A stretch of 64,000 nucleotides of DNA from Nymphaea colorata (GCF_008831285.2 NC_045143.1:25067662-25131661), one strand, 5' to 3'. Positions 46,248 to 59,321 are shown, counted from the stretch's first letter. Notes: a model not told the origin generated them from the sequence alone. Translations and numbers: made by a program.

Positions 46248-47774
46248 GGTGGACCAATGGCAGTAGGTTGAAAAAAAGATTGTGGCTACGAAGAGCTTCC
46301 ACTCCCAGTCTCTCTCCTCTCCCTCTCCCTCTCCCTCTCGCTGCCATCTCTCTCGACTCTCCGACCTTCTTCCTTTCTTCTCTTCTCCTTTTCTCATTTT
46401 CGTGCTCTCCTTTTCGCTCCTTTCCCGAAGCCGTGCAGCGGGCGCCACCAGCTCCAGCGACGAGGTCTCCGACCATCTCAGCCGGGTGAAAAGGTGATGA
46501 CCTCCTTTTACTCTCTCTGTCTCTCCATCCATGCCTCGCTCTCTCAATACTTCTTTCAATCAGTTTAGGGTTTCAATTGGCACATCGTTTAATTTTGATC
46601 AGTTTTGGGCATTTCTCTATGAACTCTTTTTCTTGATCCATATCAGTGCGTAAGAAACGAATTTTAATAATGATTTTATTTTCAAGAAACATGATTTATA
46701 AGTATCCATATGATTATATCAGATTAAACTATTGTTTTTAGTTTAAGACGATCAAGGCACCCGCTCACCTATGAATAAAAAATAATAATTATATCAGTAG
46801 GGAATATGTTTCTACAAACGTAAACATGAGCGTCATTCTTAATGAAGTGGCTATCAGATTATTGTTGCGTTTCATACGACAAATATTTTGACGAAACATG
46901 CCCTTTTGGTTTTACAAACATCCTGAATATCTCTAGCCTAGGCGGCTCGTGGATGGAGAGCCATTCCTGAAGGCTGAGTAAATTACGTTGTTGCTCTTGG
47001 ATTTACTGGCAAAGAAGCCAAGGTCGTCGCATCCCCGTACTTTTGCTTTCTTCTTCATCCTCTTCGAATTGGGAAAACCATCTGCAGAAACTGTCTCTGC
47101 TTCATCCCTTCCTATTGACATGCAGCAGCAGAAGCAGAAGGAGGAGCAGGTGGAGGAGGACGAAGAGGAGGGGAAGAGATAAGGAGAGTGCTTGAAATAG
47201 GCGTGCAAGGCTTTCGGTGCTTTCCTTGACGACACCTCAAGTGGGGGCAGGAGGGTGGGAAGCAGCGACAGATGGCGGCAGCCGCACCCGGGCAGCTGAA
47301 CCTCGATGATTCTCCCTCGTGGGGATCGCGGAGCGTCGATTGCTTCGAGAAGCTCGAGCAGATCGGCGAGGGCACCTACGGGTAATTCGAAGCATCACTT
47401 TCTCTCCTCTTTTTCAATGATGATTTATTGCTTTCCTTTCCTATGTTTTGCCGCAATTTGAGCAATCAGTGACACTGGGTGGTCTCTTTTTTGGTGTTCA
47501 ACTGTGTGGGTTTGGTTTTCGCGAAATGTCTTGGCCGATTGCCTAAAGTTGGGTTGGGGTTACTTGCGTTTCCTTCGAGGTCTTCAAGAGGCTTTTCACG
47601 GCTTTCTTTGTCTGGGTTGATCAACTGTTTATGTTTCTATTTTTCCCTTTTGGACTGGCTATTAGGGTTTTAGTAGATATTTACACGAAGAATTTTCTGT
47701 TAATGTGCAAAGAGATTTCTGTTTGGTGCTATGCATTGGTGATTTGCTTCTTGATTTCACACCGTATCAATTGT
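46248..47774 (+). repeat. CDKC exon-1 tandem block, unit 3 (1527 bp)
   Basis: Begins with the same filler as unit 2 and ends at CAATTGT (47774), after which the sequence becomes unique. It is the copy nearest the rest of the CDKC gene. Confidence 0.95.
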
Positions 47775-49552
47775 AACTGAGAGTATGACCTTAGGATAAC
47801 CAGGGTTAGGATATTCCATGTGGTCGCATGTATGTTCATAGTAACAAAATGGCTGCATTTTCAGTAGCACATAGACACAGGCATCAGATAGTTTTTCACA
47901 GCCAATAAGAACAAACTGTTAGATGCACGGGATATAGGCATATCAAATTAACATAGAAAGATTTAATGGATAGATATATGGAAAATGGGCATCCATTTTT
48001 ATTTACAAGCGGATAACCATTAATCAATAAAATAGGGTCCTGACCCTTGACGTACTATAATGAAGACATCGTAAAAGTTCCATATGCCGATTAGCTACTT
48101 TACTGTCTAATAGGACATGTTAACATGATGGATGCATTTTATTTAGTTTTGACTCTTTTTGTTACAATTGCAGTTTCCTATAACCGCTATACGTGAAATC
48201 AAAATTTTAAAGAAGTTGCATCACGAGAACATCATTTAGTTAAAAGAGATTGTGACATCTCCAGGTTCTATTTCTTCAATAAGGTATTCTTCAATTCTGA
48301 TCACTTTAGTTGGTCATTGATCATATATTCTCTATATCTAATTACCAGGACCTGAAAAAGATGAACACAGAAGGCCAGGTATTTCTTAGTGCATTTAAAA
48401 TTCCATTATCATATTTTTTCCTTTATCTGTTACATTTTGAAACATTAATTTTTGTGCAGATGGCAATAAATACAGGGGAAGCATTTATATGGTATTTGAA
48501 TACATGGACCATGATTTGACTAGGTTATCAGATAGACCTGGAATGCAGTTTACAGTTCCCCAGATAAGGGCAAACTTCTCTTTAGCTTAAGAAATTCACT
48601 TTAACACACTTAATCGTGGTCAGTACCTCAATTGAATATATTCTTATTTATATAAATTCTTCTATGTATATCTCAGTGTTACATGAGGCAGCTGTTAACG
48701 GGACTTTACTATTGCCATGTTAATCAAGTTCTTCATCGTGATATTAAAGGTCACTAGACAGCATTGTTGTTATTTTCACCCCATAGAATATACTGCAATG
48801 TCTTCTTGGCTTGTTTGTTTCCCATCTAACTATTTCGGTGTCCTGCTTTCTCTCCTGTGCAGGTTCCAATCTTCTAATTGGCAATGAAGGGCATTTGAAG
48901 CTTGCAGATTTTGGCTTAGCTAGATCTTTTTCTAGTGACCATAATGGAAATCTCACAAACCGTGTCATCATAACTCTTTGGTACAGGTAACCTGTCATAT
49001 CTTGTTGTCAATCATGTTGATGTTGGTTTTTGGACACAGTTTCTCTTTTGTAATCGTTGAGTTCATTGGCAGACCTCCAGAGTTGCTGCTTGGCTCCACT
49101 AAGTATGGGCCAGCTGTGGACATGTGGTCAGTTTGTTGTATTTTTGCTGAGCGACTAAATGGGAAGCCAATCTTGCCTGGAAAGAATGAGGTGCCTGCAC
49201 AAGCTTATGATTTTTGACAACTGTAAACCATAATATTGGATGAAAAGCAGATGAAACTGATCCAACTTAGTGATTCACGACTGAAAATAGCAGAAAAATT
49301 ATACATGTATTACTTTGCTCACCAAGTTCCAACACTTAATCTATAGTTTTTATCCTCTTGCATTAAATCGTTTTCATGATGTAACATTTGAATTTAGAAT
49401 GAAAAGCCCCAAGGCAAGTCATTAACGTCCCCTTTTTCCGTTGTCTTATCATTTTTGGAATTGATAATAGTTTCCGGTGTTAGTCGTAACTGACTGGAGA
49501 GGGGATGGACTAACTGTACAGGCAAACATTTTATGAAAAAGATAATTTAAAA

Positions 49553-49911
49553 AATTATTATCCTCATTTGACTCGTACTATGGCTTGTGTTAGATCCTCA
49601 TTTGTCATACCACCAACTAGGCCATTTGACCAGTCGAGTAGCTTGCCTGCTCAGTGCTTTGGTGACTAGGCCCAGGCCTGAAAGTCATAGAGCGTCATTG
49701 GTCTTCTAGTGCATAGGCTCCCTTTTTTTATATTTATATGCAGTGAGGCGTATTTTATAATACATGTCATAAAGGGCAGCAAGACCTATACGATACACTT
49801 ATGATGCTCATGATTTGCATGTGTATAGTAGGTGTATTGGAACGATATCGCTCCTGTATGATACAATACAACTGATACAGCCCTATCTTACAATACTGAG
49901 CAATTCTTACA
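49553..49911 (+). repeat. ~350 bp direct repeat in the CDKC intron, copy 1
   Basis: Matches 52516-52866 from TTTGACTCGTACTATGGC through AATACTGAGCAATTCTTA with a few percent differences. It contains ATACGATACACTTATGATGC-type motifs. It lies just left of the duplicated 3' flank segment. Confidence 0.9.
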
Positions 49912-51884
49912 AGAATGTGTGATTTTCTCTTCGATGTTTATCATAGCTTGACTGCCGATGATGAACTTGTCAATATGGATGGGTTATGTGGGTTTTGTCT
50001 TGTGACTAGGATCTTCGTAGTAGCTATGCAGTCCAATTTCATGATATTCCTGGTTTACTTTTTGTAAGTTCAAATATCGTGCCATAGTCATAATTACTCA
50101 CCATTACATTTTCTTTTATTGTATTTACATGCCTCGGGGCACGTAATCTGTCTTTTTTAGTTGAATTGCATGCTCCAAGTACAATTTTTGGTACACTTCT
50201 ATGAAAGTTTGGGATTTGAACTTAATATCTAGTGAACACAATCAATCCCTATTCATTTTTGCATAGGAATGGTTGGGTTGTTTGTATGGTGTAGCGGTTC
50301 TGAAGTTCTTTCGCCAGCTGCTTCTCCGCAATATGCCACTTTGCAATCCCTTCACGTCAAAGGCTGAAATGACTTGAACATAGTAATGCCTCTTTGTTAG
50401 CATACAGGAAGATCAGTGAATCAGTGTGGGGAGCCCTTTAGATGGGCGAACTAATCTTGGACTATCACTAATTCTTCTTTTTTAAAACAAAAAAAATCTC
50501 AGGTTTGGTGCTTTTCTATTGATTCTTCTGCAATTAGCCCTGGATGTGCTTTGGGCTCCAAATTACTAAGCCAGGCGCCCCTTGTGCGAAGGGGAGATGG
50601 CCTAAGGTTCTGGAGAACATTGAACTTTTATTTGTATGATCATTTTTGAAGTAGACTAGGAATTGTAGCTGTTGTCCAGTGTTTCTGATAGAATTTTCAC
50701 TAAATTAAAAATCGTTTTTAAATATAAAAACGACCTTCAAATTTTTTTTTTGTATCTAAAACTTCTTTGGCATGTGTAAAATGGCCACCAGTTTTCAGTT
50801 GGACTAGTTAGGTTGGATTTGCAACATTATTTAGTGTTCTTCATTTTTTTTAGAATTTTGGATCTTTAGTCATTAACCTCACACGACATTGGTGGAAAGG
50901 TTTGCTTTGTTGTTTTCATTTTTTTTAGTGAAATTTTATATCTTATAGTTGGTAAGGGTTCAACTTAGTAAATATAGGTTCACTTCTTCGTTTTTAGGAT
51001 GTGTTTATGTTCATATAAACTGTTTTATTTTTTTTACTTGAATTCTTCATTTATTTAGCATAAGGTGCAAGGGAGGAGTGATTAGATAGGCGGGGATAGA
51101 GTAGAATAGATTATTTGTATTTGATTTTTGAATTCGATAGTTCGATTTTTGAATTCCATAGTTTGATCTTCCCTACTTCTATAGGGGAGCATATGAAGTT
51201 CTTCTTCTACCCAACAAATCAGTCTGGTTTCATAAAAATTCCTCTTTTAGTAGAAGAGAGTTCCTACTTCCAGGTGATATGCCATTTGATGTCAAGTACT
51301 TTTTTGAAAGGGAAAATTTTTTTACTACTTGCCCAAGTAAAAGGAAACTTTCAAGTTTTTTTTGTTGTCAATCATTAGAAGAGAAAATCTGGAAAAATCC
51401 TATGAAGCTAAGAAAGTCAAGACTAGGAGATGGTATTGGCTCTAGTGATCAAGTGTCTGTAAGGGTTTAACAGGAAAATATCCTAAGAAAAAAGCCATAA
51501 TGCCTTATAAAATATTGGCAGGTAGCAAAATAAGAGTTGAGAGATGGGCTCGGGACTAGTTGTTCCTCTGGTTTAATAATCAAGAGTACCGGGTAGATAT
51601 ATAGGTTGATTTATGTCTATGCCACAAACATAACGACTTATGAACTTTTGGCATGTTGAAAACCCGCAAGGTGAAACGGGTTGATATGTGACAAAACTAC
51701 AACTGACCATCAATGCGGCGGAGCTTCGTAGTAGCCTTTGGGGTGGTGAGGTATTCCCTCAAAGGTGAAAGTCGGCCTGAAAAAGAAAATCAAAAGCAAG
51801 AAAAAATGAAAAGGCAAAAAGCCAAATGCAGAAAAAAAGGAAGAAAAAGAAGCAAAACCAAGAAAAACAAAAAAAGGTGTCTGT
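49912..51884 (+). repeat. Copy of the CDKC 3' flank inside a CDKC intron
   Basis: About 2 kb matching 61952-64000 in direct orientation, starting AAGAATGTGTGATTTTCTC. Similarity is high throughout with small indels. The match begins near the end of the CDKC coding tail (AACAAGAATGTGAGATTTTC at 61950) and reaches the right edge of the window, so its true length is unknown. No coding sequence recognised. Confidence 0.95.
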
Positions 51885-52515
51885 CAAGAGATAAATGACA
51901 TGAAAGCTAAACTCAAAGGAATTGAAATACGACAATCTTTCATGGATGTGCGATCCTTGGGTCAATATCTGCTCTTCTTTTTTATTTCCTAAGACGTTGG
52001 GGATGATTACTTTATGTTCATTTTTTGGAAATTTATAGGCTTCCCTTCTTGAGATTCAACAACATTGATGCGAAATGAATCCCGATGCTTGTACGGTATT
52101 GGGGGTAAATGAAAGGCATATCATTTGCACAACACGAGCACTTTCTACTTATGATTTAAATTGATGATTTATAAACTATTGAAAAGTAAACACTTGACAT
52201 CTCTTGTAATGTTTCCTGACTTCATGGGCAAATGAGGAACTCCCAGCCCCTCTCTGTTTTTGAAAAATGTTGTCCTTTTTATTACCAAACCACTAGTTCA
52301 TTCATAGAATAGATGAAACCCCTCAGACATATTCCACTGATGCTGAGTTTTATGAATTTTCCATCTTCCCCTTTCCATGTTCCCATCACAATTTGTTTTA
52401 TTGTGAAACCTAGACAGTATTTTTGTTTATTTCTCTTTTAAGGTTTGCTAAGGAAAGGGTTTGAAAGAGTCGTTAGCTTTTAACTTTATTATTATTATTG
52501 TTGTTGTTGTTGTTG
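51885..52515. other. Intron segment between the 2 kb copy and the second 350 bp repeat
   Basis: Contains a TTATTATTATTGTTGTTGTTG run (52486-52516). Nothing else recognised. It may be the continuation of the duplicated 3' flank, whose partner would lie beyond the window end. Confidence 0.4.
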
Positions 52516-52866
52516 TTTAGAGCATTTGACTCGTACTATGGCTTGTGTTAGATCCTCATTTGTCATACCACCAACTAGGCCATTTGACCTGTCGAGTAGC
52601 TTGCCTGCTCGGTGCTTTGGTGACTAGGCCCTGGCCTGAAAGTCATAGAGCGTCATTGGTCTTCTAGTGCATAGGCTCCCTATTTTTTATATTTATATGC
52701 AGTGAGGCGTATTTTATAATACATGTCATAAAGGGCAGCAAAACCTATACGATACACTTATGATGCTCATGATTTGCATGTGTATAGTAGGTGTATCGGA
52801 ACAATATCGTTGTTGTATGATATGATACAACTAATACAGCCCATATCTTACAATACTGAGCAATTC
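52516..52866 (+). repeat. ~350 bp direct repeat in the CDKC intron, copy 2
   Basis: Second copy of 49553-49911, same orientation. Confidence 0.9.
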
Positions 52867-52927
52867 TTAAGAAAGGGGTACAGTGTCCCTTTTGATCGTT
52901 TTCTCTTCTATCACTTCTAAGAGCTTT

Positions 52928-52941
52928 GGGGGGGGGGGGGG
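52928..52941. repeat. G14 homopolymer
   Basis: Fourteen consecutive G. A C14 run occurs about 300 bp downstream (53245-53258), so the two could pair. Confidence 0.95.
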
Positions 52942-53244
52942 CAGTTTTTGCTGATTTTGGAGAGCAATTTTGAAATAAATCGAGGGTGAAACTGCTGGTT
53001 TGAATTGAAATTTACGTGTGGGAAATCCATTTGTATTTGGGAAAAGAGTGCTTTAGTGTTTCTTCTTCTACATAAGGTATACAATCTCTCAATTTTGTGG
53101 TTTACATAAATTGATCCATACTGTTTCCATTATATGTTCTATGTTGGTCCTCTTCTTTTCTATGAGGTTAGTTTGAGTTGATCAAAGCGGTCTGACTAAA
53201 ATAAACTCAATAAGGAGGTGTAAAACAAATCCATATATTCCCCT

Positions 53245-53258
53245 CCCCCCCCCCCCCC
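53245..53258. repeat. C14 homopolymer
   Basis: Fourteen consecutive C, preceded by CCCT and followed by a CA-rich segment. Confidence 0.95.
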
Positions 53259-53457
53259 GCACCACACACCAATAAAAAAAAACACACACACATGCGTCAT
53301 GGTGTTTCCATTATATATTCTATGTTGGTCTTCCTCTTCTTCTCTATGATTGAAACTTTCCTTTTCCTGATAATTCTAGCCAGAGCAGTTGAATAAAATA
53401 TTTGAACTATGTGGATCACCTGATGAGGTTAACTGGCCGGGAGTTTCAAAGATTCCT

Positions 53458-53715
53458 TGTTATAGAAACACGAGGATCAAGAACAAAGGAATACGATGAA
53501 CACGATGTAACGTGGAAAAGCCCTCAGCAGGAGGGAAAAAACCATGGACGAGGAGGAACTGGCGCCCACTAGCATCCAGACTCTCTCTCTCTTAAGATTT
53601 CATTAACTTCTCAAAATTAAGGTTACAACCCTTAAGTAAGGCCCAATAACGGCTACACGATGGATCGGGTAGGGATCGAGACCGGGTCCTGAAACCCATT
53701 TAACATGCTTCAACA
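53458..53715 (-). repeat. 3' LTR of the copia element at 53458-58994
   Basis: About 258 bp. Shares GGATCAAGAACAAAGGAATA, CCTCAGCAGGAGGGAAAAAA and the terminal AACATGCTTCAACA with the right-hand LTR. Confidence 0.85.
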
Positions 53716-56700
53716 CTCCCCCTCAAGTTGGGCATACATATCAAACATGCCCAACTTAGATACATTTCTCTCGAACGAGGTCGAGGACAGAGCTTTCGTC
53801 AAAACATCAGCAGTTTGGTCTTCAGACTTCATGTAAAGTAGGATTAACTCTTTAGCATCAATCCTTTCACAGATGAAGTGACGGTCAATCTAAACATGCT
53901 TTGTTCTGTCATGTAGTACAGAGTTGTTGGCTAAGTTGATTGTAGACTTGTTGTCGTAGTACATCTTCATAGGTCCTTCAATCTCTATTCTGATATCAAT
54001 CAGTAATATTTTCAGCCATAGTAACTCTGACACTCCCATAGCAATGGCTCTATACTCTGCCTCTACACTAGATCGAGAACACACATCTTGTCTCTTACTC
54101 CTCCAAACAACAAGGTTTCCTCCCAAGTAGACACAATACCTTGTAGTAGACCATCTAGTATCAACACAACCTGCCCAGTCTGCATCGGAATAGCCCTCGA
54201 TCTCTAAAGTCTCTTGTTTCACATTGAAGAGTCCCTTGCCAGGATTTTTCTTCAAATAGCACAGTATTATGTCCACAGCCTTCAGATGTGCATCAGTAGG
54301 TGCATGCATGAATTGACTCAGTACATTCACTGCAAAAGTGATATCTGGTCTTGTAAGGGTAAAATAAATCAACTTTTCAACCAGACGTTGATATCTTCCC
54401 TTAGCTTCTTCACAGAGCAGCTCTCCATCTCTGAGGCTTAACTTGTGTCCAGCATCAAGTGGGGTAGAAGCAGGTCTGCACCCCAACTTACTAGTCTCCT
54501 CCAACAGGTCTAATGTGTATTTCCTTTGGTTTAGCACAAGGCTAGTTCTAGATCTAGCAATTTCAATACCAAGAAAATACCTCAGTTTGCCAAGATCCTT
54601 AAGATCAAATTCAGCAGCCAGTAACACTTTTAACTTGATGATCTCCTCCTCATCATCTCATGTGACAATCATGTCATCCACATAGACAAGTAAAAGAGTG
54701 ACCCTGCCTTCCTTGCCCTCTTTTTTCTTCACAAATAGAGTGTGGTCTCCATTCCCTTGATTATACCCATGGTGTTGCATCACTCATCTGAGTCGTTCAA
54801 ACCATGCTCTGGATGACTGCTTGAGGCCATATAGGGCCTTTTTCAGCTTACAACATTTCTCTGGTTCTTCATATCCTGGGGGCATGTTTATGTACACTTC
54901 TTCTTCGAAATCACCATTGAGGAAAGCATTCCTAACATCGAGTTGGTACATCCTCCACTCCTTCATCACAACTAGAGACATAACAACTCTAACTGTCTTC
55001 ATTTTTGCAACTGGAGCAAAAGTCTCTAGGTAATCAATCTCATATTTTTTACTAAACCCCTTGGCCACAAGACGAACTTTGTATCTTTCAACACTCCCAT
55101 CTGGTTTGTACTTGATGGTATACACCCACTTGGATCCAACCAAGTGAGCCACCTCAGGAATCTTCACAACTTCCCATGTCATGTTTCTTCTCAAGGCTTC
55201 CATTTCTTCTTTCATAGCACCAGCCCACTTGGAATCACTCTGAGCTTCAGCAACGGTCCTGAGAATTGCAGCCAAAGAAAGAGAAGATACAAAATACTTA
55301 TAATCCTTGATAAGTCTAGAATAAGATACAAAATTACCAATCGGGTGTTGAGTACATGACCTGACACCCTTCCTCAGGACAATGGGAAGCTCTTCATTTT
55401 CTTTTTCAACCTCATCTTGAGTCTTCAAGGTAGGACTTGGTTCATCCAAGGAAGGAATGGCATTGGGATTGAAATTAGACCTCCCACCACAAGTCACCTC
55501 CTCTGTCCGAGCACCTCGTCTAGAGTAGACCTGTCCAAACAAACGAAGGCCTTCCTTCTCAGGCATATCAACAACTGTGAGAGGTTCTGAACATCCTTTC
55601 TCTCTTTCATACTCATAATCAACTGTGATAGGTTCTTCTATCTTGTAATCCAAAAAGTCTGTAAATTAAATCTCTTGACTCTGAGAATACTCTTCCCTAA
55701 CCACAGGCTTCTCCCCATGAAGAGCATTCTCACAAAAGTAAGAGACATGTTCCAAAAAGGTAACGTCCCTTGTAATATAAACTCGACCAGTGGTAGGATC
55801 AAGACATCTATACCCTTTCTGAGTGGAAGAATACCCAACAAACACACCCTTGATAGACCGGGGTCAAGTTTCTTAACATTTGGACTGTGATCATGAATAA
55901 AACACACACAGCCAAACACACGAGGGGGAAGAAGAAAAGGTTGACGACTACCCGAAAGTAAGAAATGAGGAGTCTGACCATTCAGTACATGACTGGGCAT
56001 GCAGTTGATGAGGTACACACTAGTAAGAACTACATCGCCCCAATAGTGTTTGGGAAGATTTCTTTGAAACAAAAGGGCTCTAGTGACATTAAGGAGCTGG
56101 CGGTTCTTCCTCTCAGCCACCCCGTTCTGAGGGGGGGTATAACTACAGGACGTCTCATGAACAATCCCTCTTTTTCGAAGCAAATCCTCAACTGACTGGC
56201 ACATATACTCACGGGCATTATCCGATCGAAAAGTTTTAACATTTCTACCATATTGAGTTTGCACAAGAAGAATGAATGTCTCCATGATTTGAGGTACCTC
56301 ACTGCGATCTTTTAACAAGTACACAAAGGTGGTCCTAGAGAAGTCATCAATAAAAGTAATAAAGTATTGAAACCCTTGACGGGTATGAATTCCCGAAGGC
56401 CCCCACACATCAGAGTGAACCAAGGAAAAAGCTTCATTAACACAACTAGTAGAAATAGGGTACGAAGCCCTCACATGTTTGGCAAACTGACATACATCAC
56501 AAGAAATCAAAGACAAATTCAGTGTGGAACACAAATCAGGAAACAACTGCTTTAAAATCCCAAAAGGTAAATGCCCAATGCGTTCATGCCAATACAAAAA
56601 GGACTGAAGACAAACTTCTCTTCTCTTTTCTGTCTTGCTGATCACTGTCATAAGAGCCGTGACCACATGTATGGGAAGACGATATAAGCCATCAGACTCC

Positions 56701-57978
56701 AAACCAATAACAATCCTCTTTCCTGTCACCAAGTCTTGCAAAATACAACGATTTGCAGAGAAAATGAGTTCACAATTCAGCTCTTTAGTAAGTTTACTAA
56801 CTGATAAGAGATTTAAGGGAAGCTGAGGGACATGTAATGCTCATCGCACATGAAATTTGTCCAACAAGGACAGACTCCCTTCTCCAGCCACAGAGGTAGA
56901 GGAACCATCTGTGAGAGATACTCGTTCCCTTCCAGAAGCCAACTTATACTCATGAAACAATTTAGGGTTACTCGTCATGTGGTGAGTAGCACCACTGTCA
57001 ACAATTCATTCTCCCAAGTAGGAGTTACCTTTATCCCCTACAATGGCAAGAGCATGATTAGCCTTCGTCTCATCTGATGTCTCAGCCGGATTGACATCGA
57101 TCCGGCCCAAATAGGCCCGCAGTTCATGAAGCTGTTCAGCAGAAATGGAGGTCTTGCCTCCACTAGACTTGGTATCCTCCGACACAGGCGTCTTCCCAGT
57201 AGATGATCTCACCCTGTTACCCCATTTTTCTGGATGAAGATTCCAACAGAATTCCACAGTGTGGCCAGTTTTCTTGCAAAGGGTGCATCTACGAAGAGGT
57301 TTGGGAGCACTACCCGGACCATGACTAACAAGTGCAGACCTCTCATTATAAGGTATGTGATCCCTCTTCCCCCCAGGAGTAACAAGTCTTCTTTGTTCTT
57401 CAGCCACAACACAGAAGTAGACATCTTCAATACTGAAGGATTCTTCAGAGTTAAGAATCTGACTCTTGATATTTTCAAATTCGTCATTTAGCCCTGCTAA
57501 GAACAGGGAATATCCTATTCTCCAATTCTTTGACAACGTACTGCATCTGGTCGTCATGACAGTGCCAAGTAGCCTCGAAATGGTAGTCAAGATCCTCCCA
57601 TTTGGATTTTAGAGCTGCATAGAAATCTGTGACCGAGAGATCCCCTTGCTTGAGAGCATACACATCCTTTATCAGTTGATACACACAAACCTTCCCCTTC
57701 TTCTGGCCATACATTTGTTCCAACATGATCCACATATCTCTCGTAGTCTTCTTACGAAGAATGAGAGATGGAATATCAGATGAGACCGAATTAACAATCC
57801 AAGTTTTCACTTGGTTGTCCTCAAGAAACCAAGTATCCCAAGCTATACTGTTTGCAGCAGGTTCAACCTTACTCCCATTCACATATGCAATACGGCCTCG
57901 ACCAGCTATTCCCATTGTGATGGTGGCAGCCCACTTAAGATAATTTTCCTTAGTAAGGCGAATGGTGGTGACCTGCAC
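53716..57978 (-). pseudogene. Copia gag-pol of the element at 53458-58994, with stops and frameshifts
   Basis: From ATG-proximal to distal on the minus strand: Gag (57978-57484, then 57590-57006 in another frame, so a frameshift lies near 57520) with a CCHC knuckle (CTLCKKTGHTVEFC); a stop at about 57004-57006 at the start of protease (IVDSGATHHM); integrase (56741-55880: HSDVWGPSGIHT, FRSDNAREY, PPQNGVAERKNRQLLNV) with a frameshift after HDHSPNVKKLDPG; RT (55653-54784: SKWVYTIKYKPDGSVERYK, YQLDVRNAFLNG), a stop at about 54782, then YVDDMIVT followed by another stop; RNase H (54627-53890: YSDADWAGC, SSVEAEYRAIA, DNKSTINLANNS), stopping after DRTKHV. PR-INT-RT order gives copia. Confidence 0.9.
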
Positions 57979-58747
57979 AGGAATACTCTCGGTTCAATAA
58001 GCCACAGCTTCATTCTGATCAGTGTTGATGGTCGACGAGGAAGAGGCTGCCATAATTGCAGACCTGCCTTACAAAGAGGGCAAAAAGAAACAGCAGCAGC
58101 GGCAGAACACGGACAGCAAAAGAGGGAACAAACGGGCCAAAAACAAGAACTCCACCACAATAGTAACAGGGGCTGAACAGAAACAACCTGTTGTGCGATG
58201 GAGTAACGTCGGGCAAGGCAGCCAGTGGCAGCAGCATTTCCAGGCGATGCAGTCAGGTGGTGGCGGCAGTGATAGTGGCAGTGGCGGCAGGAACAGAGCA
58301 TGGAGTGGCGACGTTAGGCACTGGCAGAGGCGACAACGGCGATCTCAGGCGATCTCGGGCGATGCTCTTCGAAAAGCGAAGAGAAAAAAAAATCTCAGGC
58401 GCAGAAGATGCACCGTCGAGCACAACAACCTTCGCTTGAGTCCACCAGAACTACACAGCGGCAAGTAGGACAGAAACAGAGAGTCACCGGAACAGAGAGA
58501 CGATGAAACTCCAGACAGCGTCGAGTGCGTCGCCGAAACTCCAATAGTGTCGAGTGCATCACTGGAAGAGACACTGGAACTCCATGGTGTCGGGTGATGA
58601 CCAATGTCGAGCATTGAACAGTAACGACACGTGATGGGAACCGTCGGGCGATGAGCAATGAACAGTACCGACACGAGTCCTCCTCTCACACGGCCACAAA
58701 AGAAACAAAACACGAATCAGTCACGCTGGAACTTCACAGCTCTGATA
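57979..58747. other. 5' leader of the copia element, no real gene
   Basis: Between the primer site and gag. GC-richer than the surroundings with CAGCAGC- and GGCGGCAG-type runs. Open frames here on both strands are short, low complexity and unlike any family I know. Confidence 0.5.
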
Positions 58748-58994
58748 CACTAGGATCAAGAACAAAGGAATACGATGAACACGATGTAACGTGGAAAAAT
58801 CCTCAGCAGGAGGGAAAAAACCACGGACAAGGAGGAACTGGCGCCCACTAGCAACCAGACTCTCTCTCTCTTAAGATTTCATTAACTTCTCAAAATTAGG
58901 GTTACAACCCTTCAGTAAGGCCCAACAAGGGCAACACGATGGATCGGGTATGGATCTAGAGCCGGTCCTGAAACCCATTTAACATGCTTCAACA
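58748..58994 (-). repeat. 5' LTR of the copia element at 53458-58994
   Basis: Matches 53470-53715 with numerous substitutions (for example AAAAGCCC against AAAATCCT). The neighbouring GCTCTGATAC is the complement of a tRNA-Met primer site; a few bases between it and the LTR are lost. Confidence 0.8.
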
Positions 58995-59321
58995 CTTGGT
59001 ACAATAATTTCAAGCCTTCAAGACCAATGAAGAGGCGCCTTAGAGATGTTTTTAAGCAGTAAGTACCAAACATATGAATCTGGTTTACAATGATTTATAG
59101 TGAAAATTTGTTTTGAGGAGATCTTTTTTTCACATTTACTTTTTGTTATGTTGTGTTTGTGTAGTTTTGTGGTTTATCAGTGCTTTACCACCTTATTATT
59201 GTTATTGTTTCCAATTTATATAGAGGTAATGTGCACCTGAGATGCAGTTATTTTTGCTTTCAGCTTTGATCGACATGCTTTGGAGTTGTTGGAGTGCATG
59301 CCAACTCTTGACCCATCTCAG

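Larger units (their letters stand above)
53458..58994 (-). mobile_element. Ty1/copia retrotransposon inserted in a CDKC kinase exon
   Basis: About 5.5 kb on the minus strand, splitting the codons for KIPWYNNF of CDKC: left flank AAGATTCCTTG, right flank CTTGGTACAATAATTTC. CTTG is found at both borders. The exact 5 bp duplication is blurred, probably by a small deletion at the left LTR end. LTRs are 53458-53715 and about 58748-58994. The polypurine tract complement CTCCCCCTCAAG lies at 53716. Gag, integrase, RT and RNase H are all recognisable but contain several stops and frameshifts, and the LTRs differ at numerous positions, so this insertion is older than the copia at 9764-15463. Confidence 0.9.

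Noticed and set aside
51759-51965. Lys-rich and Phe-rich open frames near the end of the duplicated 3' flank
   Set aside because: Arise from an A-rich stretch; the partner copy at 63.9 kb has indels that break them.
58019-58713. Overlapping open frames on both strands in the leader of the second copia element
   Set aside because: GC-rich, repetitive composition and no recognisable domain; lies between primer site and gag.
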